From Dyadobacter sp. Leaf189 (GTDB lineage: Bacteria; Bacteroidota; Bacteroidia; Cytophagales; Spirosomataceae): 64,000 bases of DNA. The position numbers and the translations under genes were made by a program. The notes beneath the pieces were generated by a model. The model had not been told where the DNA came from, did no database searches, and worked only from the letters and a program-made list of their open reading frames with translations. Positions within the stretch are counted from its first letter, which is position 1, and every line of letters starts with the position of its first letter. Positions 18,494-26,942 of this stretch are shown here, one piece after another. The stretch spans positions 778,268 to 842,267 of the forward strand of contig NZ_LMPS01000005.1 in assembly GCF_001424405.1 (NCBI RefSeq), in the 5' to 3' direction.

Positions 18494-18561
18494 CCCCCTA
18501 AATCCCCCGACGGGGGGACTTTTGCAATCTGCATAGTCCCCCGTCCGGGGGATTTAGGGGG
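18494..18561. repeat. GC-rich palindromic intergenic repeat between rlmD and dnaB
   Basis: Two 27-nt arms, 18494-18520 and 18535-18561 (CCCCCTAAATCCCCC... and ...GGGGGATTTAGGGGG), are near-perfect reverse complements around a 14-nt loop. It fills the 81-bp gap between two convergent stop codons and could form a stable bidirectional hairpin terminator. The CCCCTAAATCCCC core resembles dispersed palindromic elements I know from other Bacteroidota genomes (recollection, not checked). No second copy is in this window. Confidence 0.8.
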
Positions 18562-18573
18562 TAAATGGTGGGA

Positions 18574-20187
18574 TCAAAACGGTGGCTCGCTGTCGGGGCC
18601 TTTGTAGTCGAAGTTGCTGAGATCGTTGGCGCGGCTTCTTAGTGTGCCGCCTGCTGATGATGGGTTTGCCTGGCTCTCGAATGAACCGATCGGGTTTGTG
18701 GTTTGAATCGGCCGGTCTACCGAGAAGGGCGCTGGACTGTAAGCGGAATCAAGGTCGGCGAACTTCGTGTACTTACCGATAAACCGTAGCTGTATGGTAT
18801 CCAGTGAACCAGCCCGGTTTTTTGCCAGAATTACCTCGCCGATACCTGCAACCGAATTACCAGCTTCATCTTCGGTAATACCATAATATTCAGGACGATA
18901 AAGGAAGATAACCATATCGGCATCCTGCTCAATCGATCCCGATTCACGCAAATCCGAAAGCTGCGGGCGTTTTTCTCCGCCGCGCGTTTCTACTGCCCGG
19001 CTAAGCTGAGATAGTGCAATCACCGGCACGTCAAGTTCTTTCGCCAGGTTTTTTAAAGACCGCGAAATCATTGCAATTTCCTGCTCGCGGTTACCTGCAC
19101 CTTTGCCGCCGGTATCGCCGGTCATCAGCTGCAAGTAGTCAATCACGATCATCTGGATATCGTGCTGCGCCTTCAAACGGCGACATTTGGCACGCAATTC
19201 GAGAATGGATAGGGCGGGAGTATCGTCGATAAAAATCGGCGCATTTGTCAGCCGATGAATGCGGTGATGCAGCTGCTCCCACTCGTGCGGGGCCAGGCTT
19301 CCTTTTCTGATCTTTTCACTGTCAATTTCAGCTTCTGCCGAAATAAGCCTGTTCACAAGTTGAACAGAGGACATTTCAAGCGAGAAAATGGCGACCGGCA
19401 TGTTGAAATCCACAGCCGCGTTTCGGAGCGAAGAAACGACGAATGCCGTTTTTCCCATACCAGGACGTGCCGCCAGGATCATCAATTCAGTCTTCTGCCA
19501 GCCGGAAGTAAGTCTGTCCAGGGCACTGAAACCCGATGGAACCCCAGTAAGACCGTCTTTATTGTTTTTCTTCTGGTCGAGCTCGGCCAATGCCTGTCGC
19601 ATCAGCGCGCCCATATCCGCGTAGTTCTTCTTAATGTTGGATTCCGATATCTGAAACAGGTTCTGTTCCATTTTATCTAGAAGCATGAAAACGTCTGTGG
19701 TATCTTCAAATGCTTCCCGCTGGATCTCGGAGGATATTTTAATCAGCTCCCGCTTGATATAGGCCTGCGAAATGATCCGTGCGTGATATTCGATGTTGGC
19801 AGCGGAGTTGACCTTATTGGTCAGCTGCATGATGTATGGAGCACCGCCGATCATTTCCAGCTCGCCGGTACTTCGCAACTTGGCGGTAACCGTCAACATA
19901 TCAATCGGCTCGGAATCGGCGAAAAGGGTGATGATCGCGCTGTAAATCCGTACGTGAGCTTCTTTGTAAAAACTGTCGGGACGGAGGATGTCAGCCACGG
20001 CCGTCAAAGCATCTTTTTCAATCATCAGAGCGCCGAGCACAGCCTCCTCCATATCCACGGCCTGAGGAGGCAATTTACTGAGAGTCTGATCGATAGATGG
20101 TGTCCTCGCCCCGTAAGGCTTTTTAGCGAAAGCCCCTGATTTGGAGCCTTGTCTGAAAGAATTATTGGGTGCCTTTTCGTTTTCCAT
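18574..20187 (-). CDS. dnaB: Replicative DNA helicase DnaB
   Basis: 537 residues from the ATG at 20187; a TTG at 20196 would add three. The N-terminal DnaB domain begins LPPQAVDMEEAVLGALMIEKDA. The C-terminal RecA-like domain shows Walker A AARPGMGKTAF, Walker B MIVIDYLQLM and the SQLSRAVETRGGEKRPQLSDLRESGSIEQDAD helicase signature. Role: hexameric 5'-3' helicase that unwinds the replication fork. There is no intein insertion. The gene has a strong promoter so close to ATG 20187 that the mRNA would be almost leaderless. Confidence 0.96.
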   Translation of the reverse strand: MENEKAPNNSFRQGSKSGAFAKKPYGARTPSIDQTLSKLPPQAVDMEEAVLGALMIEKDALTAVADILRPDSFYKEAHVRIYSAIITLFADSEPIDMLTVTAKLRSTGELEMIGGAPYIMQLTNKVNSAANIEYHARIISQAYIKRELIKISSEIQREAFEDTTDVFMLLDKMEQNLFQISESNIKKNYADMGALMRQALAELDQKKNNKDGLTGVPSGFSALDRLTSGWQKTELMILAARPGMGKTAFVVSSLRNAAVDFNMPVAIFSLEMSSVQLVNRLISAEAEIDSEKIRKGSLAPHEWEQLHHRIHRLTNAPIFIDDTPALSILELRAKCRRLKAQHDIQMIVIDYLQLMTGDTGGKGAGNREQEIAMISRSLKNLAKELDVPVIALSQLSRAVETRGGEKRPQLSDLRESGSIEQDADMVIFLYRPEYYGITEDEAGNSVAGIGEVILAKNRAGSLDTIQLRFIGKYTKFADLDSAYSPAPFSVDRPIQTTNPIGSFESQANPSSAGGTLRSRANDLSNFDYKGPDSEPPF

Positions 20188-20193
20188 AGAAGA

Positions 20194-20222
20194 CAAAGTT
20201 ACGCAATGCAGGGCGCGATCAA
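20194..20222 (-). promoter_or_regulatory. dnaB promoter
   Basis: On the minus strand: TTG (20222-20220), an 18-nt spacer, then TAACTTTG (20201-20194), an exact -7 consensus. Transcription would start about 4-7 nt past the box, at or next to the ATG at 20187. Confidence 0.6.
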
Positions 20223-20422
20223 AAGAAAGGATCTTGAAGTTGGGCCTTTATTTTTTTGGAAAAAAACTTCATTTTCCTGCCAATCTGATAATGAAATAGT
20301 TGGTCGGAAAACAGGCGTTTTTGCATTATTTTTTCGTGTGCGGAATAGGATTTTGTAATTCTTTGTTTTATAAATGTTGGTATTATTACTAAATTTTAGA
20401 ACAAATAGGTAAACACTAAACT

Positions 20423-21379
20423 TTGATTCATTTGCTGGAAAAAATCATCACGCTCGAAGACGTTTCAATGGTTGACTTTTTGGGTATTCACAATTCGAAT
20501 ATTAAGGAGGTCGCCGCCGCTTTCCCGGAAAGCAAGATCATTTCACGCGGTAACGAGATCCGCATTCAGGGCACGGCGCCCGAGATTATCAGGATCACAG
20601 ATGTAATGGACTCGCTTCTGGCACACTACCAGAAATATGGTAAAATCACCAATGACAATGTAAAAGGCTACCTCAACGGTGTTTCCAAAACGCCGGTGCC
20701 AAGTGGCGAAGACGATGACGATGTGATCCTTTACGGAAATAAAGGCCTCGTTATCAAAGCAAAAACAACTAACCAAAGGCTGCTGGTCGAGCAGGCGGCC
20801 AAGTTTGACCTGGTATTCGCAATTGGTCCCGCGGGAACGGGTAAAACATATACAGCAGTGGCCATTGCGGTACGCGCTCTCAAAAACAAGGAAGTCAAAA
20901 AGATCATCATCACACGGCCAGCGGTGGAAGCAGGGGAGAACCTGGGCTTTTTGCCGGGCGATCTGAAAGAAAAAATCGATCCGTACCTGCGCCCGATCTA
21001 CGACGCGCTGGACGATATGATCGCGCCGGAGAAGTTGAAGTTATACCTCGAAAGCAGGACGATCGAAATCGCGCCGCTTGCCTATATGCGCGGACGGACG
21101 CTGAACAATGCATTCATATTGCTGGACGAAGCGCAGAATACCACGCCAATGCAGATGAAAATGTTCCTGACAAGGATGGGCCCGAGTTCCAAGGCAATTA
21201 TTACAGGTGATAAATCACAGATCGATTTGCCGAAAAATCTTAAATCAGGTCTTACTGACTCTATTATGGTTTTGAAAGGGATCAAAGGGATCAGCTTTGT
21301 TGAATTGGACGGATCAGATGTGGTGCGTCACCGCTTGGTTAAGGATATTCTGGCTGCTTATGAAAAATCGGAGCAATAG
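20423..21379 (+). CDS. phoH: PhoH family ATPase
   Basis: 318 residues, the usual PhoH/YbeZ length. The N-terminal segment ITLEDVSMVDFLGIHNSNI is the KH-like region; the ATPase domain follows with Walker A AIGPAGTGKTYTA, ITRPAVEAGENLGFLPGDLKEKIDPYLRPIYDAL (family signature), and Walker B ILLDEAQNTTPMQMKMFLTRMG. Predicted cytoplasmic NTPase tied to RNA metabolism or stress. The start is TTG 20423; the ATG at 20468 in the same frame would cut into the conserved N-terminus. It overlaps the next gene by 20 bp. Confidence 0.92.
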   Translation: MIHLLEKIITLEDVSMVDFLGIHNSNIKEVAAAFPESKIISRGNEIRIQGTAPEIIRITDVMDSLLAHYQKYGKITNDNVKGYLNGVSKTPVPSGEDDDDVILYGNKGLVIKAKTTNQRLLVEQAAKFDLVFAIGPAGTGKTYTAVAIAVRALKNKEVKKIIITRPAVEAGENLGFLPGDLKEKIDPYLRPIYDALDDMIAPEKLKLYLESRTIEIAPLAYMRGRTLNNAFILLDEAQNTTPMQMKMFLTRMGPSSKAIITGDKSQIDLPKNLKSGLTDSIMVLKGIKGISFVELDGSDVVRHRLVKDILAAYEKSEQ

Positions 21380-22646
21380 GTTACTGGCATTGTTGCTGAT
21401 GGTGTTGGGCACTGCTGCTATCTCGATAGCGCAGGTACCCGACGCTGAATTAACCCGTTGCGCGAGCACCGAGCGGGATTCTTTGAGAGTATTGAAGAAT
21501 CCCGCGCTGCTCAGGCTGCGCCAGCATTCGGAAGAATTGATTCAGAACCAGGTTCGTTTAAGAAAAGCCAGCCGGATCAATGCGGATGAAATTATTACAA
21601 TACCTGTCGTCGTGCATTTGATCCACGGACAGGAAAACCAGCGCATCGGTGGGGCCAACAATGCGAACATTACCGACGCGCAAGTCGCCAGCCAGATTGA
21701 AGTACTTAATGAAGATTACGGCAATACGTCAGGCTACAAGGGTTTTTATACCGATTCCCTGGGTGTAGATACCGGCATTCGCTTCAAGCTCGTAACCATT
21801 GTTCGCACCTACAATGCAAAATCGCAATTCAGTCCGGTCAGTGATGCCGACGAGCTTGCCGAAATTTCGCCGGCCTGGTCAACTAACCGCTACCTGAATA
21901 TCTGGGTATGCCGCCTGAACGACAGGTACCTGGGCACTTCCCAATTCCCCATTGTTACGAAAATAACGAGCCAGACTGCCGGTCTCGGTACCGAAGAAGA
22001 TGAAGCGAAAGACGCATTAACAGACGGTGTGATTATCGATTTCAGGTATTTTGGCAGAAATTCAGATGCGATCACCAGCAGAATTTACAATCTGGGCCGC
22101 ACCACTACGCACGAAGTTGGACACTGGCTTGGATTGATCCACATTTGGGGCGACCAGAATTGCGGTACCGACTATTGCGCAGACACGCCGACTGCATTTA
22201 CCAAAAATGAAACGACCGATACGGACTGCACACCCGTTTTCTCCAATTGCCGGGGTGTGAACACGCGTAACATGATCGAGAATTATATGGACTACTCGCC
22301 GGATATCTGCATGAGTATGTTCACCAATGATCAAAAGGAGCGAATGCACGCCGTGATGGAGCTGAGCAAGCGACGAGCCAAGCTGGTGGAGTTATCTAAA
22401 ATTACCACAGAAGAGCTAATAGTGAATCTGTACCCGAACCCGGTTCAGGAAGTACTTTTTTCAGACGTTTACACGCCTAACTTTGAAGTATTTACTGCAA
22501 GCGTTTATAATCAAAAAGGGCAAAAAGTGATCGGTGAAGCTTTAAACCGAACTTCTCTCAACGTAAAAAATCTACCCAGCGGAATCTACTTTTATAAGGT
22601 ACAAACCGCTTCCAGGACATTGACCAAACGGTTTTATGTTCGCTAA
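21360..22646 (+). CDS. Secreted M43-type zinc metalloprotease with T9SS type A sorting domain
   Basis: 428 residues from the ATG at 21360, inside the 3' end of phoH. A signal peptide (1-25, LLALLLMVLGTAAISIAQ) is followed by a pappalysin-like (M43) metallopeptidase domain: TIPVVVHLIHG, NEDYGNTSGY, NIWVCRLN, the zinc motif HEVGHWLGLIH (H251, E252, H255 and H261) and the Met-turn ENYMDYS. The C-terminal about 75 residues (LYPNPVQEVLF, ASVYNQKGQKV, LPSGIYFYKVQT) are a Por secretion (type A) tail that directs T9SS export and surface anchoring. The catalytic residues are intact. Likely an extracellular protease; substrate unknown. Confidence 0.9.
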   Translation: MKNRSNRLLALLLMVLGTAAISIAQVPDAELTRCASTERDSLRVLKNPALLRLRQHSEELIQNQVRLRKASRINADEIITIPVVVHLIHGQENQRIGGANNANITDAQVASQIEVLNEDYGNTSGYKGFYTDSLGVDTGIRFKLVTIVRTYNAKSQFSPVSDADELAEISPAWSTNRYLNIWVCRLNDRYLGTSQFPIVTKITSQTAGLGTEEDEAKDALTDGVIIDFRYFGRNSDAITSRIYNLGRTTTHEVGHWLGLIHIWGDQNCGTDYCADTPTAFTKNETTDTDCTPVFSNCRGVNTRNMIENYMDYSPDICMSMFTNDQKERMHAVMELSKRRAKLVELSKITTEELIVNLYPNPVQEVLFSDVYTPNFEVFTASVYNQKGQKVIGEALNRTSLNVKNLPSGIYFYKVQTASRTLTKRFYVR

Positions 22647-22648
22647 CT

Positions 22649-24427
22649 ATGCTGTCAAGAGCTCCATTTGTCGGCATTGTTTTGCTTTTTATGGCGGGAA
22701 TACTTTGCGGAGACTTTCTTGCAGATCTTACAGCTGACTGGCTTCTTCATGGTATTCTTCTCATTACAGCAGCAAGCTGTTTGCTCTGCTACCAATTCAA
22801 ATCTTCAAAGCTCTTTACTGCCGCATTCTGGCTTTTTCTGATTGTATCAGGTGCATTTTGCCGGATTACTGCTGAGCAGAAAAAGGATCAACAAATCGCC
22901 TATCTGGCGCAAGCTGACTATCGCGCCTATGAAGCCACAGTAACCAGTTTGCCTGAAAAGCGCGACAAGATGGTAAGACTGGAAGCCAATGTAACCCGCA
23001 TTTTAGCTCACGGCCAATGGAGTGGTATACATACCAAAGTCTTGCTGAACCTGCCCGCTAATGCCGCCGAAATTCCTCAGCCAGGCGATGTACTTGTCGT
23101 GAATGGGCGGCTTGAACTTCCTGCGCCTGCACTCAATCCCGAACAATTTGACTATCGTAAATATCTTAGGAACAAAGGGATATTGTGGACCGGGCAGCTT
23201 TGGGAGGGTACGTTTCAGAGTGTTAAAAAACCGATCGATCACTGGTCGCCAAGGTACTGGCTGGCGGCTACTTCTGAGTGGGCGGACCTAAAATTTCGGG
23301 AGAATATTGTTGATAATGCGTCTTACGGTCTGGTTAAGGCAATGTTGCTGGGAAGGCGTGACGATCTGCAAGCCGGGCAGACCGACGATTATGTTGCATC
23401 CGGAACTGTTCACATTTTGTCGGTATCGGGAATGCACGTGGCGATCATCTTTCTGGCGATCAGTGCAATGCTGGGCTGGCTAAAACGCTGGCCGATCGGG
23501 AAGCTGCTTTATGTCGGGATAATGATCCTGCTTCTTTGTTTTTATGCGATGGTAACCGGCTTTTCGCCTTCTGTTCAGCGGGCAACTATCATGTGCATTG
23601 TTTTTGTGCTCGCGGAAGTTTCGGGCCGCAAGCAGCATTCCATGAACACCCTGGCGATTTCTGCATTGCTGATCCTGCTGTTCGATAATGCCGCTTTGTT
23701 TGACGTCGGTTTTCAGCTTTCTTACCTTGCCATGAGCGGGATTTTTCTGTTTTATGAACCGATTTACCGCATTTTCACGCCCAAAAGCAGGGTACTCGGC
23801 TTTGCCTGGCAGGTAACCGCACTTGCTTTTGCTGCGCAGCTTGCCACATTTCCACTGAGCCTCTACTATTTTCATCAATTCCCGACGTACTTCTGGCTGG
23901 TAAATCCATTTGTCATCGCATTCACAAACGTGTTGCTTCCGGCGGCGTTGGTTTTGCTGCTGGTAAGTGCCACTGGTATGTTTTGGCTGCAATGGCTGGC
24001 GAACCAGGTGGTGGAGTTTTCGGCTTACCTTACCAATGTAGCAGCCGGTATTCCGAAGCACTTTCCCGGGTATCTTGTGGAACAGGTTAACCTGGGCGCC
24101 ATTGAAGTTGTAATGCTCTATTGCATTCTCTTTTTGATCTGGTACGCCTACGAGAACCGCGCGTATCACTCGTTGAAATACAGCTTCGCACTGGTGTTTC
24201 TGCTTACCAGTTTTTCTGTTTCAAAAAGCATTCAGCTGCACTTATCCGGGGAGCGGATATCTTACGTTATTCCAAAACACTCAGCAGGAAGTTACAGGCA
24301 CGGCAATGTGCTCTATGTTGTCAGCGACAACGCGTTCAGATCCGACCAACGTGCATTCGATTTTTATGTCAAAAATTACGCAGTAAGCCGGGAAGTGAGC
24401 GAGGTTGTTTTTGTGAAATCGAAATAG
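22649..24427 (+). CDS. comEC: ComEC/Rec2 family DNA-uptake channel protein
   Basis: 592 residues starting 2 bp after the protease stop, so probably cotranscribed. A short N-terminal two-helix part and DUF4131-like soluble region (about 60-190, with VLVVNGRLELPAPALNPEQFDYRKYLRNKG) is followed by the polytopic competence domain (about 225-515, with ILSVSGMHVAIIFLAIS and FSPSVQRATIMC). Family role: inner-membrane channel carrying single-stranded DNA into the cytoplasm. It lacks a metallo-beta-lactamase domain and is shorter than many relatives I know (650-700 aa), ending soon after the last helix. No other competence gene is adjacent. Confidence 0.85.
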   Translation: MLSRAPFVGIVLLFMAGILCGDFLADLTADWLLHGILLITAASCLLCYQFKSSKLFTAAFWLFLIVSGAFCRITAEQKKDQQIAYLAQADYRAYEATVTSLPEKRDKMVRLEANVTRILAHGQWSGIHTKVLLNLPANAAEIPQPGDVLVVNGRLELPAPALNPEQFDYRKYLRNKGILWTGQLWEGTFQSVKKPIDHWSPRYWLAATSEWADLKFRENIVDNASYGLVKAMLLGRRDDLQAGQTDDYVASGTVHILSVSGMHVAIIFLAISAMLGWLKRWPIGKLLYVGIMILLLCFYAMVTGFSPSVQRATIMCIVFVLAEVSGRKQHSMNTLAISALLILLFDNAALFDVGFQLSYLAMSGIFLFYEPIYRIFTPKSRVLGFAWQVTALAFAAQLATFPLSLYYFHQFPTYFWLVNPFVIAFTNVLLPAALVLLLVSATGMFWLQWLANQVVEFSAYLTNVAAGIPKHFPGYLVEQVNLGAIEVVMLYCILFLIWYAYENRAYHSLKYSFALVFLLTSFSVSKSIQLHLSGERISYVIPKHSAGSYRHGNVLYVVSDNAFRSDQRAFDFYVKNYAVSREVSEVVFVKSK

Positions 24428-24459
24428 ACTGCCTCGCATTTACGTATTCACACGTCTGC

Positions 24460-24475
24460 AAACCTTGCCAGGTTT
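24460..24475. repeat. Short palindrome AAACCTTGCCAGGTTT
   Basis: A 6-bp perfect stem (AAACCT/AGGTTT) with a TGCC loop, 33 bp after the comEC stop. It could be a weak terminator or a copy of a short intergenic palindrome. No second copy was seen in the window. Confidence 0.45.
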
Positions 24476-24571
24476 CATGCTTCATTAAATTTATTTCAAA
24501 TATTTTCCAGTATCAGGCAACCGAAGTAGCTGTGAGTTCATTATAGCTGCGATTTTATTCAATAAGCGATT

Positions 24572-25126
24572 TTGATCACACCATCCATTATTTACAAAGC
24601 GCAAAAGAAGAATGCTGTGGCACAGCGGATGCTCTTTGATTTTTACGGACGGATTTTGTTCAGGCTAGCCAAAAGGTATCTTGTAGATCAGGCGAAAACA
24701 GAGGATGCGGTATCCGAATCGTTTTACATTATTTTCAAGAAAATAGGATCCTGCAATTTTATAGCTGTACCTCCATTTGAATCGTGGATTAAAAGGATTG
24801 TTGTTAACGAATGTCTGCAAGTTTTGCGGAAAGAAAAGCGGTTTGAGACGTATGACAATGATGAGAATAATGTAAATGAAGTTGATGATAGTACAGTCGA
24901 GAAGTTAACTGCCGAACAAATTTTTCATTTGATTGAAAACCTGCCAACCGGATACCGGACTGTTTTCAATTTGTATGAAATCGAGGGCTACTCACATGCA
25001 GAGATCGCGGGTTTACTGGGTATAAGCATCGGCACGTCCAAGTCTCAGTTGAGTAAAGCAAAAAACATTTTGCAACAGAAGTTAATTGAATTAGATCCGG
25101 CTTATGCAAAACGAAAACTTGTTTGA
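24572..25126 (+). CDS. ECF-type RNA polymerase sigma-70 factor
   Basis: 184 residues. Region 2 spans about residues 25-90 (AKRYLVDQAKTEDAVSESFYIIFKK, then FESWIKRIVVNECLQVLRKEKR). Region 4 spans about 118-175 (LPTGYRTVFNLYEIEGYSHAEIAGLLGISIGTSKSQLSKAK). There is no region 3, as in ECF factors. Starts at TTG 24572. It overlaps the next gene by 23 bp, which suggests translational coupling with a membrane-anchored anti-sigma candidate, and a secreted protein follows: a compact sigma/anti-sigma/target cassette. Trigger and regulon are unknown. Confidence 0.88.
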   Translation: MITPSIIYKAQKKNAVAQRMLFDFYGRILFRLAKRYLVDQAKTEDAVSESFYIIFKKIGSCNFIAVPPFESWIKRIVVNECLQVLRKEKRFETYDNDENNVNEVDDSTVEKLTAEQIFHLIENLPTGYRTVFNLYEIEGYSHAEIAGLLGISIGTSKSQLSKAKNILQQKLIELDPAYAKRKLV

Positions 25127-25844
25127 CAAAATAAAGGAAACCGCCCTGCACGACCTTTCAGGTACAGATGATTTTGACCCCGAAAGAATTTGGGTAAAAT
25201 CAAGAAGAAAAGAACAACGCAGTAAGGTTTGGCTATGGAAGTTCCCTGTGGCAGCGAGTGTCCTTTTTGTTCTTGGATTGGCGTTTTGGATTTCAGCAAG
25301 GCAAAATATTGACCTACCTGCCGGTTCCGTTACGAAAATTGCAAAAGTGCCGGACAATGCTGACACAAAGCCTAAGAAGGAATTTGCCAGGCAGTTTGAA
25401 GCCGACAAGAGATTACCTGTACAGCCTGCTTTACATTCCAATGTTTCAAAACAAATCGGCGGTAATAGGGATTATTCCTACGCATTGAAAGACAGCTTAA
25501 TTACAAATGCACCTGTTGCAAAGGCTGTTCACATTGATACTGCTAGCGTAACATCGCGGTTAGCTGATATGGAAAATTTACGTCCACAAAATGCTGATTT
25601 AAGCGATACGGCTACATCTGCAAATCCGTTGGCACCAGTTAGGGAAAGAGTATTAACTGCCGATATTTCCCTGCCATCAGATAAGACAGAGCACGTTTCT
25701 ACATTAACACAAATATTTGAACAGGTTAAAATAGATCGTATGATGCGCAAGAAGCGCCTGCAATTCAGCCGGCATTATCCTAAGAATGGCTTGTGGTCAT
25801 TTGTTCACCACAGTTTTAAAGAATACCCTTCGCCTCGCAATTAA
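25104..25844 (+). CDS. Membrane-anchored anti-sigma factor candidate
   Basis: 246 residues. Residues 1-42 are charged and cytoplasmic (ENLFDKIKETALHDLSGTDDFDPERIWVK); one transmembrane helix covers about 45-62 (FPVAASVLFVLGLAFWIS); the remainder is a low-complexity periplasmic stretch ending in a basic patch (KIDRMMRKKRLQFSRHYPK). The order N-terminal cytoplasmic domain, single helix, periplasmic tail, and the overlap with the ECF sigma gene fit an anti-sigma factor. No zinc-binding HxxxCxxC motif and no FecR domain are visible, so the family is not recognised and the role is inferred from context. Confidence 0.6.
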   Translation: MQNENLFDKIKETALHDLSGTDDFDPERIWVKSRRKEQRSKVWLWKFPVAASVLFVLGLAFWISARQNIDLPAGSVTKIAKVPDNADTKPKKEFARQFEADKRLPVQPALHSNVSKQIGGNRDYSYALKDSLITNAPVAKAVHIDTASVTSRLADMENLRPQNADLSDTATSANPLAPVRERVLTADISLPSDKTEHVSTLTQIFEQVKIDRMMRKKRLQFSRHYPKNGLWSFVHHSFKEYPSPRN

Positions 25845-25863
25845 CAAGCTTCATTTTTTAACC

Positions 25864-26925
25864 ATGAACACGATTATTTTTCTCCTCGGGACAATGTTGA
25901 ATTTGTCCCCCGCTAATGCATTGCCCGATACCATCATTTTGCGCGTCGGCAATAGTAGTAAAGTTATTTTTTACGGGAAGTCGCCGCAGGATTTGAAAAA
26001 GCTCGAACAACTGGATTTAAATCTGATTCTAAAAGATTTGAACCAAAAGCAAAGCATGACAGATACTTCGCAATTGCAACACATTGTTCTGGAAAATAGC
26101 GCATTCGAAAGCAAGAATGCAGCATTACCGGAGGGCTCGAAATATTGGAAAAATACTTTCTTGAACCTTCATGTCGGAACAGGTTACCATGTCAACCGTT
26201 ACACGTTTTTCCAGCCGCCAACGTCAGTGCTTAACCATCCGACTGCACGATTATCCAGTGATATTGTCATGGAAAATCTGTTAACAACGAGCCTGTCTGT
26301 TGCGCATGATGCAAAATTGCTGGACCGTGACCGTTATGCATTTGCACTTCGATATGGGGTCGGCTTGGGGCTCAATATTCAGAGATACCTTCACTGGAAT
26401 TCCATGCAATCAGTGCCATCGGAAGATATTGCGGAGATGAAGGAACGGGGAGAGGCGGTGTTGCAGGCTGAGAAGATCACGCCTCTACAATCTGACTTTA
26501 ATGCTTTTCAGACTTATATCCAGCTCTCTCCCAAGATATCGCTCAAAAATGCGAATGGATTATCTACTTTCTATCTGGATCTGGGGATCAGGTTAAACTA
26601 TAACCGGCTTTTCCCGAATGCAAGTCCCTCCATTTATTCTTCCTCCATACTCATTAATAATCCGTCAGGGCCGACAGCTGCCGGTGAAGGTCCTGTTATA
26701 CGCGGTGGCGGATATGAAGTGACTGCCAGGAAACATACATTCGCTCCCAGCTATGTGGCGGAGATAGGATACAAATGGATAGGAGTTTTTGTTGTCTACT
26801 ATCCTGACTACGTGCCGCTTACAACCAGGCTGGTCGAGGGGCCAGACAGAGCAGGTGCCGGATTTACAAACAACAAGAAAGGAAACCTTGGCTATGTATC
26901 CTTCGGGCTTCGGCTCGGGCGCTAG
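25864..26925 (+). CDS. Exported, probably outer-membrane, hypothetical protein
   Basis: 353 residues from the ATG at 25864, chosen because it begins with a signal peptide (MNTIIFLLGTMLNLSPANA, about residues 1-19); an upstream frame from 25786 adds no signal. The mature region has alternating hydrophobic stretches and aromatic residues (FLNLHVGTGYHVNRY, YAFALRYGVGLGLNIQRY, FYLDLGIRLNYNRLF, SYVAEIGYKWIGVFVVYY, LGYVSFGLRLGR), suggesting a beta-barrel or membrane-associated protein. I do not recognise the family. Position 20 bp after the anti-sigma gene makes it the likely regulated output or sensor partner of the cassette. Confidence 0.65.
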   Translation: MNTIIFLLGTMLNLSPANALPDTIILRVGNSSKVIFYGKSPQDLKKLEQLDLNLILKDLNQKQSMTDTSQLQHIVLENSAFESKNAALPEGSKYWKNTFLNLHVGTGYHVNRYTFFQPPTSVLNHPTARLSSDIVMENLLTTSLSVAHDAKLLDRDRYAFALRYGVGLGLNIQRYLHWNSMQSVPSEDIAEMKERGEAVLQAEKITPLQSDFNAFQTYIQLSPKISLKNANGLSTFYLDLGIRLNYNRLFPNASPSIYSSSILINNPSGPTAAGEGPVIRGGGYEVTARKHTFAPSYVAEIGYKWIGVFVVYYPDYVPLTTRLVEGPDRAGAGFTNNKKGNLGYVSFGLRLGR

Positions 26926-26942
26926 ATTTTCGACTCCCGGGA

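Noticed and set aside
23480-24169. 229-codon antisense reading frame inside comEC
   Set aside because: It lies wholly within a strong membrane-protein gene on the other strand, has no recognisable domain and reflects codon bias of comEC.
24121-24546. Plus-strand 141-codon frame at the end of comEC
   Set aside because: It overlaps comEC in another frame and has no protein-like features.
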